DNA of 64,000 nt. Origin: Prototheca cutis (Eukaryota; Chlorophyta; Trebouxiophyceae; Chlorellales; Chlorellaceae). The stretch is from NCBI GenBank assembly GCA_002897115.2, contig BCIH01000001.1, positions 2,183,057 through 2,247,056 of the forward strand. The letters run 5' to 3'. Made by a program: the position numbers and the translations under genes. The notes under the pieces are model-generated. The model was not told where the DNA came from and searched no databases. It worked only from the letters and a program-made list of their open reading frames with translations. This document shows positions 1 to 11,248 of this stretch, piece by piece (the stretch's first letter is position 1; every line of letters starts with the position of its first letter).

Positions 1-835
1 GATCAATACGTCTGGTTCCGCAGATGGGGTGATTGAGTGCTGTGGTTCCTTTGCATGGCGTTGGCTGAAAGCAGCTCGACTATGACCCTCAGTGTTGATC
101 TGGATCTGCATACCCTGGGATCACATCCACTGGGGCGCAATCCTATTGGCGGGACACCTTCCACACGAGGCTCTCCCTCTCCACTCACGCAGGGAACTCT
201 CAGCGGTGACAAGAACGAGATGCTGTTTTCCGAGTTTGGAATAAACTACAACAATGTCCCCGCACGTTTCAGAAAGGTGCGATCTGGGTGTATGGGCCAG
301 GTGGTTGGCGGTCGCTGCCCAGTGCTGCTGCTGTTTCCCAGGATCACGGTGGGAGCTGTCGAGGGCGTACTGCTTGGTTCCCCAGCCGCCTCTTGCCTGT
401 GGGTACTGCATCATTCAATACATGGGCACATGTGCTGACGTCCCCAACACGCACACCGTGTGCCAGGGTTCGACTGTCATCCGCCAACCCAAGAGCACCC
501 CCGTGACAAGACCAGACGGCACGACGGGTGCCCGGGAGCGCTGGGTCCCCACGGTTCTGCATGTGGACATCATAGGCGACGGATTCTGGCAAGAACACCC
601 TGAACTGACCGAGCCATGAACATGCATGAGCGATAAGCCTCGTGATGAGCTAGCTGTACTGAGTGATGAACGAGATAACATGGCGAGACTGGAGAGCCCA
701 CAAAACAGGGGTGGGGATGGGGGGACAGGCCGTGCACAAAGTTGCGTCAAGTCAGGTCACGGTGTATTTGTCATCAAGGGAATAACGAAAATTGGAGAAA
801 AGCAAGATGATGCTCAATTTAGACAATACATGCAA
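1..835. other. Unassigned stretch at the left window edge
   Basis: I see no coding region that I can support here. The open frames are short, overlap on both strands and resemble no family I recognise. It may hold the 3' end of a gene starting outside the window. Confidence 0.4.
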
Positions 836-1183
836 TCAATCAGAACCATGCAACGCGCCGGAGCCCAAGGGACCGCCAAGGCCGGTTTGGACGACGATTA
901 GGCAGTACTGCTTGTCGGCGTCCGTGGCTGGAGCGATGAGCACCTCCCCATGCCGACTGCGCACTCGAACGACCTGCAACTCATCGTCGCTCGACAGCTC
1001 CTTGACCATGCCTCGGGCCTTGATAGACAGGGTCGTGGCCAGGGAGGCGTACAGTTGGGCCGTCTCGGCGGCCATCGTCGTCCGGATCGGGACGCCATCT
1101 AGAGTCGTCACCAGCACGCCCGTCACTCCCTTTTGCGACGCCAGGCGCTTGATGGTGTCCTCGACATTTGTAAAACTCGTCAT
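836..1183 (-). CDS. DYNLRB: Roadblock/LC7 dynein light chain
   Basis: Intact single-exon gene of 115 residues. The protein starts MTSFTNVEDTIKRLASQKGV and matches the roadblock/LC7 family almost end to end: the conserved N-terminal helix with a K-R-L-x-S-Q-K-G-V core, then G-V-P-I-R-T-T-M, an ARG-M-V-x-E-L helix and the strand pairs R-V-R-S-R-H-G-E and Y-C-L-I-V-V-Q. Family members are about 96-100 residues, so this one carries a short extra C-terminal tail of about 20 residues. In dynein complexes the protein dimerises and binds the intermediate chain, and it serves cytoplasmic and intraflagellar dyneins. If the host is a coccoid alga, retention of this subunit is of interest because such algae are not seen with flagella. 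The family assignment is firm; the particular dynein is unknown. Confidence 0.9.
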   Translation of the reverse strand: MTSFTNVEDTIKRLASQKGVTGVLVTTLDGVPIRTTMAAETAQLYASLATTLSIKARGMVKELSSDDELQVVRVRSRHGEVLIAPATDADKQYCLIVVQTGLGGPLGSGALHGSD

Positions 1184-2387
1184 AGTGTCCTTATGGATCT
1201 ATGTTTTTGCACTTGAATGTGGATATTCCTTGGTGCTTACATACATGGTTGCCGTGCTTCGAGCTGTGGCCGGCGCTCCACACTGATCGGCGGCCGGGCG
1301 TCCACAGACCACGCGTCGGAGAGTTGACCGACGCTGCCACGGCATCGCGAGAGGCTCGTACAAATGCGCGTATCAACTCTAAGTCGCACTAAAACAGCGA
1401 CGTATAACTTTCATTTCCCTCCCATGCGTTTCCAATCAGATTGCTGGGTAGGCAGGAAGGTGTGGCGAGACACCGAGGCACACCTCGTAGGGACACCCCC
1501 CGTGCGATCAGACCAACTTCGATCCATGGTGCGAGAAGAAAATGACGCAATTTCATCTCATGCACTCATCAAAGCTGCTCAACGTCGCGGAGGACTCCCC
1601 TGTTGAGTTTTCTCAACGGGGTATTCGAGGCATGGCGGTCGAGCGTCTGGTGGGTGTCACCAGAAGCCACTGGTTGGTGCCGAGGTGAACATGTCGCCCT
1701 TCCTTTCGACGAGATAGCCCCATGCATGCTGCAGCACCAGGTACAATAGGCAATTGGATGGCAGGATCATTCGCTCTGATCTTGAAAAGCCTGAGACACT
1801 TGCGGGCGTGTTTGTCTGAAAGGGGAATACTGCCGATCATCCCTGACAACCCAACACCTGTCCACAGCAAAGCTTCCATTATTGGGTGTGGCCGTTCAGA
1901 CACATGAACTTGGAAGGGGGTCATGCTGGAATGCGCGTCCTATCATTTACATGCTGAGGTGGTCAGCTCGCGGCGATCTGATAACGCAACGGAGAGGGCT
2001 CACGAAGACCCGCAAGTCGTTGTTGGTGCCTGCTGTTTTCCATAGTCTGTCAAGACAGTTGACAATGATAATAATGCTGTCCAGTCTAGGAAAATGTTGT
2101 CTGCGCCAGCCTCCAGCAGCCAGATCACCCCGGCTTGGGGGTGCCCTCTGGTTACAGGTCCCAGAACCGAATCCCAGTATGCAGGGCGGAAATCTTAAGG
2201 CACTTTCCTGACCACCGGTCACACAAACCTGCTGTCGCGACTCTCTTCTCTCGTCCCGTCATGTGCAGTTATTTCAACACTGTCAACGGAATGTCGCCTT
2301 GATAGCGCGGCGTACAGTCGGGGCTGGCCCCGGGTGCCCAGTGATCCCCACTTCCCCGCACCCGAGGGTGCCGGGCGCGCCAGCGCC
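1184..2387. other. Intergenic, about 1.2 kb, between divergent genes
   Basis: Lies between the divergently transcribed roadblock gene (left, minus) and the palmitoyltransferase gene (right, plus), so it should hold both promoters. I see no coding exon or RNA gene that I can support. Base composition is less GC-rich than in the neighbouring genes. Confidence 0.5.
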
Positions 2388-4963
2388 ATGTCCAAGGCTC
2401 CAGAGGTTATCGACACTGGTATGCATGGCTGTTTCTGGGTTAGGAAAGTGCGCACAGCGGGCTGCGCCCGGCAGTGGTTCTGGTTTTTGTTTTTGTGTCC
2501 GGAGGGCTTTGCCTGGGGCTGGGGGATCTGTGCGACGAGAGCGGGCGGCATATGGAAGGACGAGGGCAACGGTCTTTGAGGTCTGCGGGGCCCTTTTGCA
2601 TCGGGCCAGTGCGTCATACGCATCGATTTCATTGTATGTACTGCGTGCACCCCATGATTCTGTAGAAAAGCCCCTAGCCCCTGTGCTCCATCCAAGCCCC
2701 ACCCCCGACCCCCTGACCCTTGCAGTGTGGAAGGCAGCGGCGTACGGCGACTACGAGGTGCTGACACGTCTGGCTGCCGAGGACCCGTCACTGCTACATG
2801 CCCCCGATACGCAGGGCTTTTACGCGCTGCAGTGGGCCGCGCTGAACAACCGTTCGTCGGTGCTGGGCTACCTGCTGAGCTCCGGCTGCGCTGTGGGGGC
2901 TGTCGATGGCTCGGGCCAGACGGCACTGCACTGGGCTGCGGTCCGTGGTGCGAGCGCGGCTGCAGACGCTCTGCTGCGTGCCGGGGCCGATCTCGGTGCT
3001 CGTGACGGCCGTGGGTACACGCCCGTCCACGTGGCTGCTCAGTACGGCCAGGCGGCGGTGTTGCGGGCGTGGGCACTGCGCTGGGGCGCCGACCTGGACG
3101 CCCGCGATGGCGACGGCCGCACACCCCTGCACTGGGCGGCGTACAAAGGCCACGCCGACTGCGTGCGCCTGCTGGCGCTCGCCGGCTGCGACGTCGCGCG
3201 GCCCGACGCCGAGCGATGCACGCCCCTGCACTGGGCGGCCATCCGCGGCCACGCTGAGGCTTGCACTTTGCTGGTACAAGCGGGCGCGGGGGCCTGTCTG
3301 GGCCAGGCCGACGACACGGGCGCCACGCCCAGCCAGCTGGCCGCCGAAAAGGGACACCGCATGCTGGGGCTCAGGCTCGCAGCCGAGCGCGAACGGCACG
3401 AACGCAAGGTCGCTGCAAGTTCGGGTTCTTCTTTGGGACCGGGCGGGGGTGGCTCCACCGTCGGCGGTGGTGGTGGTCACGGTACCGGGACCTGGAGCAT
3501 GAGTAGATTCTGTGGCCAACGACGGTGGCGCAGCCTCGGCATACTGTCAACAATCTGCACGAGATTGGCGGGCCTGCACCTGGCACCTGTGGTCTGGGCC
3601 ATCGTGCTGGGCATGCTGACTGCGCTGGCCCTGCGCGTGACTGGCGCCCCCACCCTCCCGGCCCCATCTCCCGCGGCACTGCTGGGCACGTGGCTGTCGT
3701 TCATCTGCGCATGCACGGGGCTGTACTACCTGATCCGCACCACTTCTGCAGACCCAGGGTTTTTGCCCTGCTTTGCCCCCGGGCGTGGGGTGGCTGGTGG
3801 CTGTGGCGGTGGTATCGGTGTGCGTCACGGCGTACAACATGGGAGCCTGGCCGATGGCAGCGGCAAGCCCGGTTCGCCCGGCCCCCACGATGCGGGCATC
3901 CGCATCCTGGCCGGCGCCGGCGGCGTGCTCGTGGACAAGCAGGGCGCGGTGATTGGCGGCGACAAGGCCGGCGTGGGTGCGGGTGGCGGCGGCAAACGTG
4001 GTGCCTCGCTGCCGGGCACGGCTGGCAGTGTCGCAGACGCTGCCACGGCCCCTCCCACCGATGCGCTGTGTGGCCTCGACTCCCCCGCGCTTGCGGCGGG
4101 GCAGTGGTCACAGATTTGCGTGGCCTGCCGCATCGTCCGGCCGCTGCGCGCCAAGCACTGCGGCGTGACGGGGCGCTGCGTCGAGGTGTTTGACCACTAC
4201 TGCCCTTGGGTGGGCAATGTCATTGGGAAGGGAAATCGCGCCGTGTTCTTGACGTTTCTGTGGCTCGAGCTGGCAGCCATCGTCGCCTCCATGGCCGTCG
4301 CTATTGCACGCTTGCATACCGGTTAGTGGGGGGTTGTTTTGGGGGGGGAGGGGGTGGGGGGGCTGTCCTGTCCACATGTTCCAGTTAACAACGAGCATGT
4401 TGGTTAACAACAGACATGACCGGCTCGTCACGGCCCAGGATCACCATGGGAGGGGCAGCTTGTATACATCTTGGCATAACAAAACCAATGCAATCACCAC
4501 CAAGAACATCACGGAAAAACCACAACCCCTCCTCCTCCTCCTCCTCATCATCATCAATCCCCCCACCACCACACACACACACACAGCGGTGACGGTGAGC
4601 AACGGGCGGCTGGGTGGCTCGCGGTCGACGGCAGCGCTGCTGGCCTGGCCCGTGGGCTTTATTGTGGCTGACGCGTTTCTGCTGCTCAGCGTCGCGGCTC
4701 TGGCATTAGCCCAGGCCAGCCAGGTGGCCAGGAATGTCACAACCAACGAGCTGGCCAACTGGCACCGGTACAAGTACCTCCGGGGACCTGATGGCGAGTT
4801 CCACAACCCCTTTGACCACGGCTGGAAGACCAACTGCGCCGACACGTGCCTCAACCCCCGCGGCGAGCCGGCCGTGTACGTCATCGAGGGTGCTGATGCC
4901 GAGAGCGCCCCCCTCATGCCGGGCCGGGGCGGATCTGGGGCCAAGCTTGCCGCCATGGCGTGA
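2388..4963 (+). CDS. TIP1: Ankyrin-repeat DHHC-type palmitoyltransferase (TIP1/Akr1/HIP14 class)
   Basis: Three exons: 2388-2418, 2726-4321 and 4587-4963, with phase-matched GT-AG introns, give about 667 residues. The chosen ATG yields MSKAPEVIDT running straight into the first ankyrin helix (VWKAAAYGDYEVL), the usual start of this class. Six or so ankyrin repeats (T-P-L-H-W-A-A signatures) fill the first 240 residues. They are followed by membrane helices, a Gly-rich cytosolic loop (about 3770-4080), a Cys-rich catalytic domain (about 4117-4230), two more helices and the TTxE-like motif (VTTNELAN). The enzyme attaches palmitate to cysteines of membrane-associated proteins, probably at Golgi or endosomes. 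The catalytic motif reads DHYC, as in yeast Akr1, and two of the zinc-binding cysteines are replaced (Thr at 4168-4170; Val in NVIG). The catalytic Cys is kept. Confidence 0.9.
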
Positions 4964-5398
4964 TGAAGATTGAGGTTGGGGGATGGGATCCCTCTTTGCC
5001 TACCCCGCCTCCTCATTCTTTCTTTCCCTGCAGATACCCTAAACAAGCATTGTCCCCGTTGTGACCCCCCCCCCTCTTTATCGGATCGGCCAAGTTTTAC
5101 GCTCGTACCAAGATCGCATGCCATCTGTGCAGCGCGTGAACCGTTCCGACATCAGAGCCGCCACATGTCATTGAGAGTTGCTCTTGCAGCGTTGCCAGGT
5201 CCAGCCAGAGATGGCACCGCCCCACTTGTGATGATGTCCACAGACACATGGTAAAAATGCCGCAGCACCAGGGTCAGATGGGCTTGATGGGGGGGTCGTC
5301 CATCCCAGGGGGGGTTGTCCATCCCAAGGGGAGGCCTGAAGGTCTTCCACCTCCCTCGTATAATGACAATTTCTCCTTTCCAGTGCCATTTTAGCAAC
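4964..5398. other. Convergent intergenic region
   Basis: Separates the 3' ends of the palmitoyltransferase gene (plus) and SNRNP27 (minus). It should contain both 3' UTRs and polyadenylation signals. It has short C and G runs (around 5070 and 5290) and no coding region that I can support. Confidence 0.5.
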
Positions 5399-6097
5399 CT
5401 AATCGCCGCCGACGCGCTGGTTTGTCTGCTCTGCTGGGAGCGGGCGGTTGAAACCTCCACGGCGGTTCATGTACTGCCGCGCCCGGCGCGTAGACTTGAC
5501 CTTGACGGCCCCCGCTGCCGTCCGGGGGTCGGCAGTCTGCTTGCCCTGGGTACTGTCAAAGTTGAAAGGGATGCCCATGGCAGCCATCATCTGAATCTCC
5601 TCTGGCGACAGCTCCGCATCGAGTTGCACTTCAGCATCATCTTCCGGTGGGGGTGGTGGGGGGGGGAGTGGCGCTCCGTCGTCCCCTTCCGGAGGCGATG
5701 GCAGCGGTGGCGTGGGAAACGGCGGCGGCGGCGGCATCACATCGCCGGTAGCTTCCTCTGGCGGAGGAGGCAGGGGCGGCGGGAATGGCGGCGACCGGCT
5801 CCGACTCCGGGCTCTTCCATGTTGCTTGGGATCGGGGGAGGCACTGCTCCTTGCGGAATAGTCCCGGCCCCGCCTGCCATAGGCATCATCGGTCTCCGAC
5901 CCCCACCGCCGGCCCCGGTCATCCTCGTAGTCTCTCCGACCACGGTCGTCGTCATAATCCCTGCGCCGGCCATCGCCATTCCTGCGCCAGCCGCCGTGGG
6001 AGTCGGCCTCCCGCCGGCCTCCCCGCCGCCGGTCATACTCGCCCCGGCGCCGGTCATCCCGATCATCCCGGTCATCATCACGGCCGTGCCGGCTCAT
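5399..6097 (-). CDS. SNRNP27: U4/U6.U5 tri-snRNP 27 kDa protein (SNRNP27)
   Basis: Single exon of 232 residues starting MSRHGRDDDR. The N-terminal half is an RD/RDD-rich, SR-like low-complexity region. The middle is proline-rich with PPPP runs. The C-terminal 60 residues carry the family signature: an M-A-A-M-G-I-P-F-N-F-D-S-T-x-G-K element, then RRARQYMNRRGGFNRPL. This C-terminal block defines the tri-snRNP 27K proteins, which act in spliceosome activation and 5' splice-site choice. The same frame stays open upstream to 6220, but that part overlaps the last exon of COA6 in another frame, so I chose the ATG at 6097. That ATG is only 10 nt downstream of the COA6 stop codon on the same strand, leaving no room for a separate promoter outside COA6. 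Confidence 0.9.
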   Translation of the reverse strand: MSRHGRDDDRDDRDDRRRGEYDRRRGGRREADSHGGWRRNGDGRRRDYDDDRGRRDYEDDRGRRWGSETDDAYGRRGRDYSARSSASPDPKQHGRARSRSRSPPFPPPLPPPPEEATGDVMPPPPPFPTPPLPSPPEGDDGAPLPPPPPPPEDDAEVQLDAELSPEEIQMMAAMGIPFNFDSTQGKQTADPRTAAGAVKVKSTRRARQYMNRRGGFNRPLPAEQTNQRVGGD

Positions 6098-6107
6098 GTC
6101 CCACTTT

Positions 6108-6771
6108 TTACTCGCGCTGCCTCGCACCGGCCAGGCCTCCCCTCGCGCTGCTCGCACTTTGCTGGATGTTTGACTGCAGGGTCCGGGCCAGCCGCGACCT
6201 GCTGTCGTGCTGCGCGTCAAAATGCTTCACCTGCATTTGTTTTTTGGTTATTTTTTTGCAAGGGATGAGATGGGGACGTGCTCAGGAGGAGGATTATTGC
6301 ATGGTTTCACGGGAAAAGGGTGGGAACTAGTGGCTGCCAAACCACTGCCATCGCTCCCCCTTGAACGGTGCCAAAGCAGTACTGGGGCAGAAAACAGCAT
6401 TTTCTCCACCAACACAGCAAACAATTCCTGTTTTCAGAACATCAAACAGCTACTACCGCAAAAAATGCACCCATCAAGCTTAGGCGTACCCAGGAAGGCT
6501 TGCAGGAGGCCTCAAAAGCCTTGCGCAGGGCCCTGCACTGCTTGGGTGGCTCCTGGCCAATCTGGAAAAGCACGGCGCAGCTTTCCACGCACTCGTAAAA
6601 GGCGTCCCTAGCCTGCACGGTTGTTGGTTGGGTTGGATCTCAGATATAAGACGCGGTGTGACTTTCAGGATACGGGGTCCTGGACCCATGCACCCAGTCC
6701 AAACCAGGCACGCATACCTCGTGGCACTTGCGCCGTGCTTCCTTCAGCACGCTGGCATCCACCGCTGACAT
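6108..6771 (-). CDS. COA6: Cytochrome c oxidase assembly factor 6 homologue (COA6)
   Basis: Three exons on the minus strand: 6718-6771, 6490-6612 and 6108-6230, all phase 0, encode 99 residues. The protein starts MSAVDASVLKEARRKCHE and shows the COA6 coiled-coil-helix pattern exactly: a CX9C pair (residues around 16 and 26) and a CX10C pair, followed by W-V-K-H-F-D. COA6 is an intermembrane-space mitochondrial protein that helps deliver copper to COX2. Compared with the human protein there are about eight extra residues between the two cysteine pairs, as in plant members. The intron 2 acceptor lies about 120 nt upstream of the stop, and that exon overlaps, in another frame, the 5' extension of the SNRNP27 frame. 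The stop codon is 10 nt from the SNRNP27 start, suggesting a shared transcript. Confidence 0.9.
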
Positions 6772-7262
6772 TCCTGGACGACCATGTGCAGGGCGGGGTG
6801 GTGGTTCCGTGAAAGCGATGGCATGCCCCGAGCGCCAGCTGAAGGGCCCGGCATTTGCGGAGTGGAGCGATGGGGCCAATCCCGTAGATCGCCCTCGACT
6901 GACACCGCCGAGGTCCAGGGCGCGACCCTGCTGATGACGACCGTGCATGTTCCCTCCGCGGTGGGTTGACGACTGCAGAAATGCACTTGACCCCAGGGCT
7001 GAGCCACTGCTCCATTCATCAGCGCAGTGTGTGCGAAATTGTGCGCATAGATTGGGACGGTCTCTTGGTCGGAGCGAATCCCGCACAGTCGTCGTTGCTG
7101 GGAGGCCAGCCCCAGGTGTGTGTGTCCGGAGGTGGCTGGCGGTGGCTTGTCCCTCGAATTGCCCTGCAGCCTCTGACTTGGATTGCATATGTATGTGTTC
7201 AACTACGAGAAGTGGTGACTCAGGTGTCGCTTCACACCTTGGATGGCGTGCTTGTAGGCGTG
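6772..7262. promoter_or_regulatory. Shared divergent promoter region of COA6 and isoleucyl-tRNA synthetase
   Basis: 491 nt between two divergently transcribed start codons, so both promoters and 5' UTRs must lie here or run into it. I see no defined element. This is assigned by position only. Confidence 0.4.
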
Positions 7263-10200
7263 ATGGCGGCAGCCGGGGCGACCTGCGGGCTGGAGGATGT
7301 GAAGGAGGGCAAGGATTTCAACTTCCCTCAGGAGGAGGAGAAGGTTCTTGCCTTTTGGACGGAGATTGGCGCGTTCAACGCCCAGCTGGAGCGCACCAAG
7401 GACTTTCCACCCTACAGTTTTTACGACGGCCCGCCCTTTGCCACTGGGCTGCCCCACTACGGCCACCTGTTGGCCGGCACGCTCAAGGACATTGTGACGC
7501 GGTACGCCTCGTGCACGGGGCACCACGTGGTGCGACGCTTTGGCTGGGACTGCCATGGCCTGCCTGTGGAGCACGAGATCGACAAGAAGCTGGGCGTCAA
7601 AACGCGCGAAGACGTGCTAAAAATGGGCATTGCCACCTACAACGAAGAGTGCCGAAGCATCGTCATGCGGTACAGCCGTGAGTGGGAGGCCGTTGTCACG
7701 CGCATCGGGCGCTGGATCGATTTTCGCAATGACTACAAGACCATGGACGTATCGTTCATGGAGAGCGTCTGGTACGCCTTCAAGCAGCTCTATGACAAGG
7801 GCCTGGTTTACCGCGGGTTCAAGGTCATGCCCTACTCCACGGGCCTGTCCACGCCGCTGTCGAATTTCGAGGCGGGCCAAAACTATAAAGACGTCAGCGA
7901 TCCCTGGGTCGCCGTCAGTTTTCCATTGATTGAGGACCCCGACAACGCCAGCCTCGTCGCCTGGACCACGACGCCCTGGACTCTGCCATCAAACCTGGCG
8001 CTGTGTGTCCACCCGGAGATGGAGTACGTTCGTGCCCACGACCCCGCTACCGGCCGTGTGTACATCGTGCTGGAGGCCCGCCTGTCCGAGCTCCCCGGCG
8101 CCGTGTCAGCGAAGAAGAAGGGCAAGGCCCCGACGCCCGGGTTTGACATCCTGGCACGGTTCCCGGGCGCTGAGCTGGCGGGCAAGCGCTACGAGCCCCT
8201 GTTCCCTTACTTTGCCCCAATGGCAGACCACGGCGCCTTCCGTGTCACCGTGGACAGCTATGTCACCGCCGACTCGGGCACGGGTGTCGTCCACCAGGCA
8301 CCGGCCTTTGGTGAAGAAGATTACCGCGTCTGCCTTGCTGCAGGTCTGTGTATTGGGGGTAATTGTTCCTCTGTTTTGTTTTATTTTTGTCGTTTTGAGG
8401 AGGGAAGCGGTGGGTGTTATCTTTGTTTTGTTTCTGTCAAACCGCAGAATTCCTTTACCATCTGGCCTGAAACCCAAAACACCGGGATCAAGCAGGCCCA
8501 GCCTCTGCACCAATGTGGTGATGATGAATCAGCTCTAAACAATTTTTCTGACACCTCTAATGTGAGGGGCGTCCAGCTCCACTGAGCAGACGATGCTGAT
8601 ATCTGAACCCTGCGTGCTTTGCTGTGGTGTTTTTTTGGAACCATCCCGGCATTTTGCTCGGAATCATTTTCCATTCCCAGATCTGGAGAGCGCGTGCGCG
8701 CGCGCACACATACACATATGAACACACCGGACCCCGCAGCAGCCGCGTCGCTGATCCGCACAAGCAAGCCCAATCCGTGCAGGTGTGATTGCCAAGGGCG
8801 AGGGCCTGCCCTGTCCCGTGGACGACGCCGGCTGCTTCACCCCCGAAGTCACGGACTTTGCCGGCCAGTATGTCAAGGTATGCTGCTTTGATTCTTGATT
8901 GGTTGTTCATCAGTTGACGAGCGGTTGCAATTTCGTGGGTGGACAGGAGGGGCTCTTGCAGTGGACGTGCATGCATGTATGTACGGAAGATGGCTGGATG
9001 GTGGGAAGGGAATGCCAAACTAGAAATCCAAACCACGTTGATCCTCACACATTCCCTCTTTCTAACCATGCAATAACAACAACAGGAGGCGGACCGGGCG
9101 ATCATCAAGCACTTGAAGGATGCCGGGCGGCTGGTTGACCAGGGTCAACTGGTGCACTCGTACCCTTTCTGCTGGCGTAGCGACACGCCGCTCCTGTACC
9201 GCGCGGTGCCTTCCTGGTTTGTCCGCGTGGAAGAAATCAAGGACCGGCTGCTGGCCAACAACACCAAGACGCGGTGGGTCCCGGCCTTTGTCCAGGAAAA
9301 GCGGTTCCACAACTGGCTGGAGAATGCCCGGGACTGGGCCATCTCGCGCTCCCGGTTCTGGGGCACCCCCCTCCCCATCTGGACCAATGCGGACTTTTCA
9401 GAGGTCGTGGTCATCGGCTCCATCGAAGAGCTGGCGGCGCGAACCGGCGAGCACGTGGAAGACCTGCACCGCCACTTTATCGACCACCTGACCGTCCCTA
9501 GTTCCGATGGCAAGTCAGTCCTGCGCCGCGTGGAGGACGTCTTTGACTGCTGGTTCGAATCTGGGTCCATGCCCTACGCGCAGCAGCACTATCCCTTTGA
9601 GAATGCCGACGTGTTCAAGGCCTCCTTCCCGGCCGATTTCGTCAGCGAAGGCCTGGACCAGACGCGTGGCTGGTTTTACACACTCATGGTGCTGTCCACT
9701 GCGCTGTTTGATGCTCCGGCCTTCAAAAACCTGGTGTGCTCGGGCCTGGTCCTCGCGGCTGACGGCAAGAAGATGTCCAAGCGGCTGAAGAACTACCCCG
9801 ATCCGATGGACGTGGTCAACAAATATGGCGCCGACGCGCTGCGGCTGTACTTGATCAATTCACCGGTTGTCCGAGCCGAGACGCTGAAGTTCCGTGAGGA
9901 CGGCGTTTTCGGCGTCGTCAAGGACGTCTTTCTGCCGTGGTACAATGCCTACCGGTTCCTGGTCCAGAATGTTCATCGTTGGGAGGCCGAGAGTGGCAAG
10001 GCCTTTGACCCCCTTGCCGAACGTGATGCTTCCCTCCAACCAAATGTGCTGGACGAGTGGATCGAGGCGGCTCTCAGGTCGCTGACGGCATTCGTGCACG
10101 CGGAGATGGGAGCGTACCGGCTGTACACCGTCGTCCCGCGCCTGCTGCGCTTTATCGATGATCTGACAAACGTCTACGTGCGTCTGAACCGCGGCCGGCT

Positions 10201-11248
10201 GAAGGGCCGCTCGGGGCCCGCCGACGCCGCCGCTGCCCTGGGCGTCCTCTTCCGCGTGCTGCTGGACCTTTCGTCGGTGATGTCACCATTCACACCTTTT
10301 TTCGCCGAAGCCCTGTATGGGAATTTGGCAAAAGCTCTCGGCCCCGAGGCCCCCGCCAGCGTGCACCTCCGGGATCTCCCCCCCGTCGCGCCCCCCCATC
10401 CCAACGATGCCCGGCTGCAGGACAGCGTCCGCCGCATGAGTGCCGTCGTCGAGCTTGCACGAACACTTCGTGACCGCCACGGCCGCGGCGTCAAGACCCC
10501 CGTGGCCAACTTAATCGTGGTCCACGCCGATCCGGAGTTTCTGGCAGATATTGCTGGCCCTCTGTGCCAGTATGTGGCCGAGGAAACAAATGCCCGGCGC
10601 GTGGACACGTGCGCAGACCAGCTCAAGTACTGCACGCTGGCCGCCGCGCCGGAATGGTCGGCGCTGGGGAGACGCCTGGGCAAGCGCATGGGCGCTGTGG
10701 CGGCTGCCATTGCCAAGCTGTCCCAGGACGCCGTGCTCGAGTATGAGAGGACTGGGAGCATCACCGTTGCTGAGGAAGAACTTGGCCCAGGCGACTTGAA
10801 GGTGGTCCGGAACTTCCGTTCCGATGTCGCTGGCGCCGAGGGCCGGCACCTGGACGCGGCTGGAGATGGCGAAGTCCTCGTGGTCATGGATTTGACCCAG
10901 GACGAGGAGCTGGCCAGCGCAGGCCTGGCTCGCGAGACGGTCAACCGCGTGCAGCGTCTCCGAAAGAAGGCCGGCCTCCAGCCGGGTGAAGCCGTTGAAG
11001 TTGTGTTGGACCTTTCAGTCAGTGGTACTGGTGAGGATGGTGTCGCCGCCAACGCCTCTGCAGCAGAGGTGTTGCGGGCAGCGCTCGAGTCGCAGGCCGA
11101 GGCTGTGCTCGAGGCAGTGGGCAGGCCTTTGACCCTGGCAACTGCACCGACGGACGGCGATGCACGGTTCATCACACGCGAGGAGCACACCATTCGTGTC
11201 GGTGACGCAGACCTTGCTTTTAGTCTGGCCCTCCTCCGCCTGCAATAA
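7263..11248 (+). CDS. IARS1: Cytosolic isoleucyl-tRNA synthetase
   Basis: Three exons, 7263-8343, 8783-8877 and 9086-11248, give 1112 residues. The order of parts is that of eukaryotic cytosolic IleRS: an N-terminal F-P-x-E-E-E-K-V-L-x-F-W block, the class I HIGH motif as HYGH (about residue 65) in GLPHYGHLLAGT, a long CP1 editing domain (WTTTPWTLPSN, GTGVVHQAPAFGEEDYR), the KMSKR motif (about residue 620), then the anticodon-binding domain. The introns cut the editing domain just after DYR and after QYVK, both phase-consistent. The enzyme charges tRNA-Ile and hydrolyses mischarged Val-tRNA. It lacks the roughly 150-200 residue C-terminal appendix with UNE-I-type repeats of the animal enzyme, ending soon after the anticodon-binding region. 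The start at MAAAGATCGL is the last in-frame Met before homology begins. Confidence 0.96.

Noticed and set aside
2219..3124. Long antisense open frame opposite the ankyrin repeats (301 codons)
   Set aside because: It has Arg/Pro/His-rich content typical of the reverse strand of GC-rich coding DNA and no recognisable domain.
5399..6220. A longer SNRNP27 reading from 6220 with 41 more N-terminal residues
   Set aside because: The extra part overlaps the last COA6 exon in another frame and has no resemblance to the family, while the ATG at 6097 gives a normal SR-like N-terminus.
6442..6489. COA6 ending early with VRLSLMGAFFAVVAV
   Set aside because: That tail is intron read-through. A donor at 6488-6489 joins in phase to an exon coding VKHFDAQHD, which matches the family.
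8344..8585. Read-through end of isoleucyl-tRNA synthetase exon 1 as a separate truncated protein
   Set aside because: A GT donor at 8344 and a matching acceptor at 8782 restore the family sequence without a gap.
9553..9567. A tRNA-like TPsiC box (GGTTCGAATCTGGG)
   Set aside because: It lies inside the conserved isoleucyl-tRNA synthetase coding sequence (CWFESGSM) and no matching A box or cloverleaf surrounds it.
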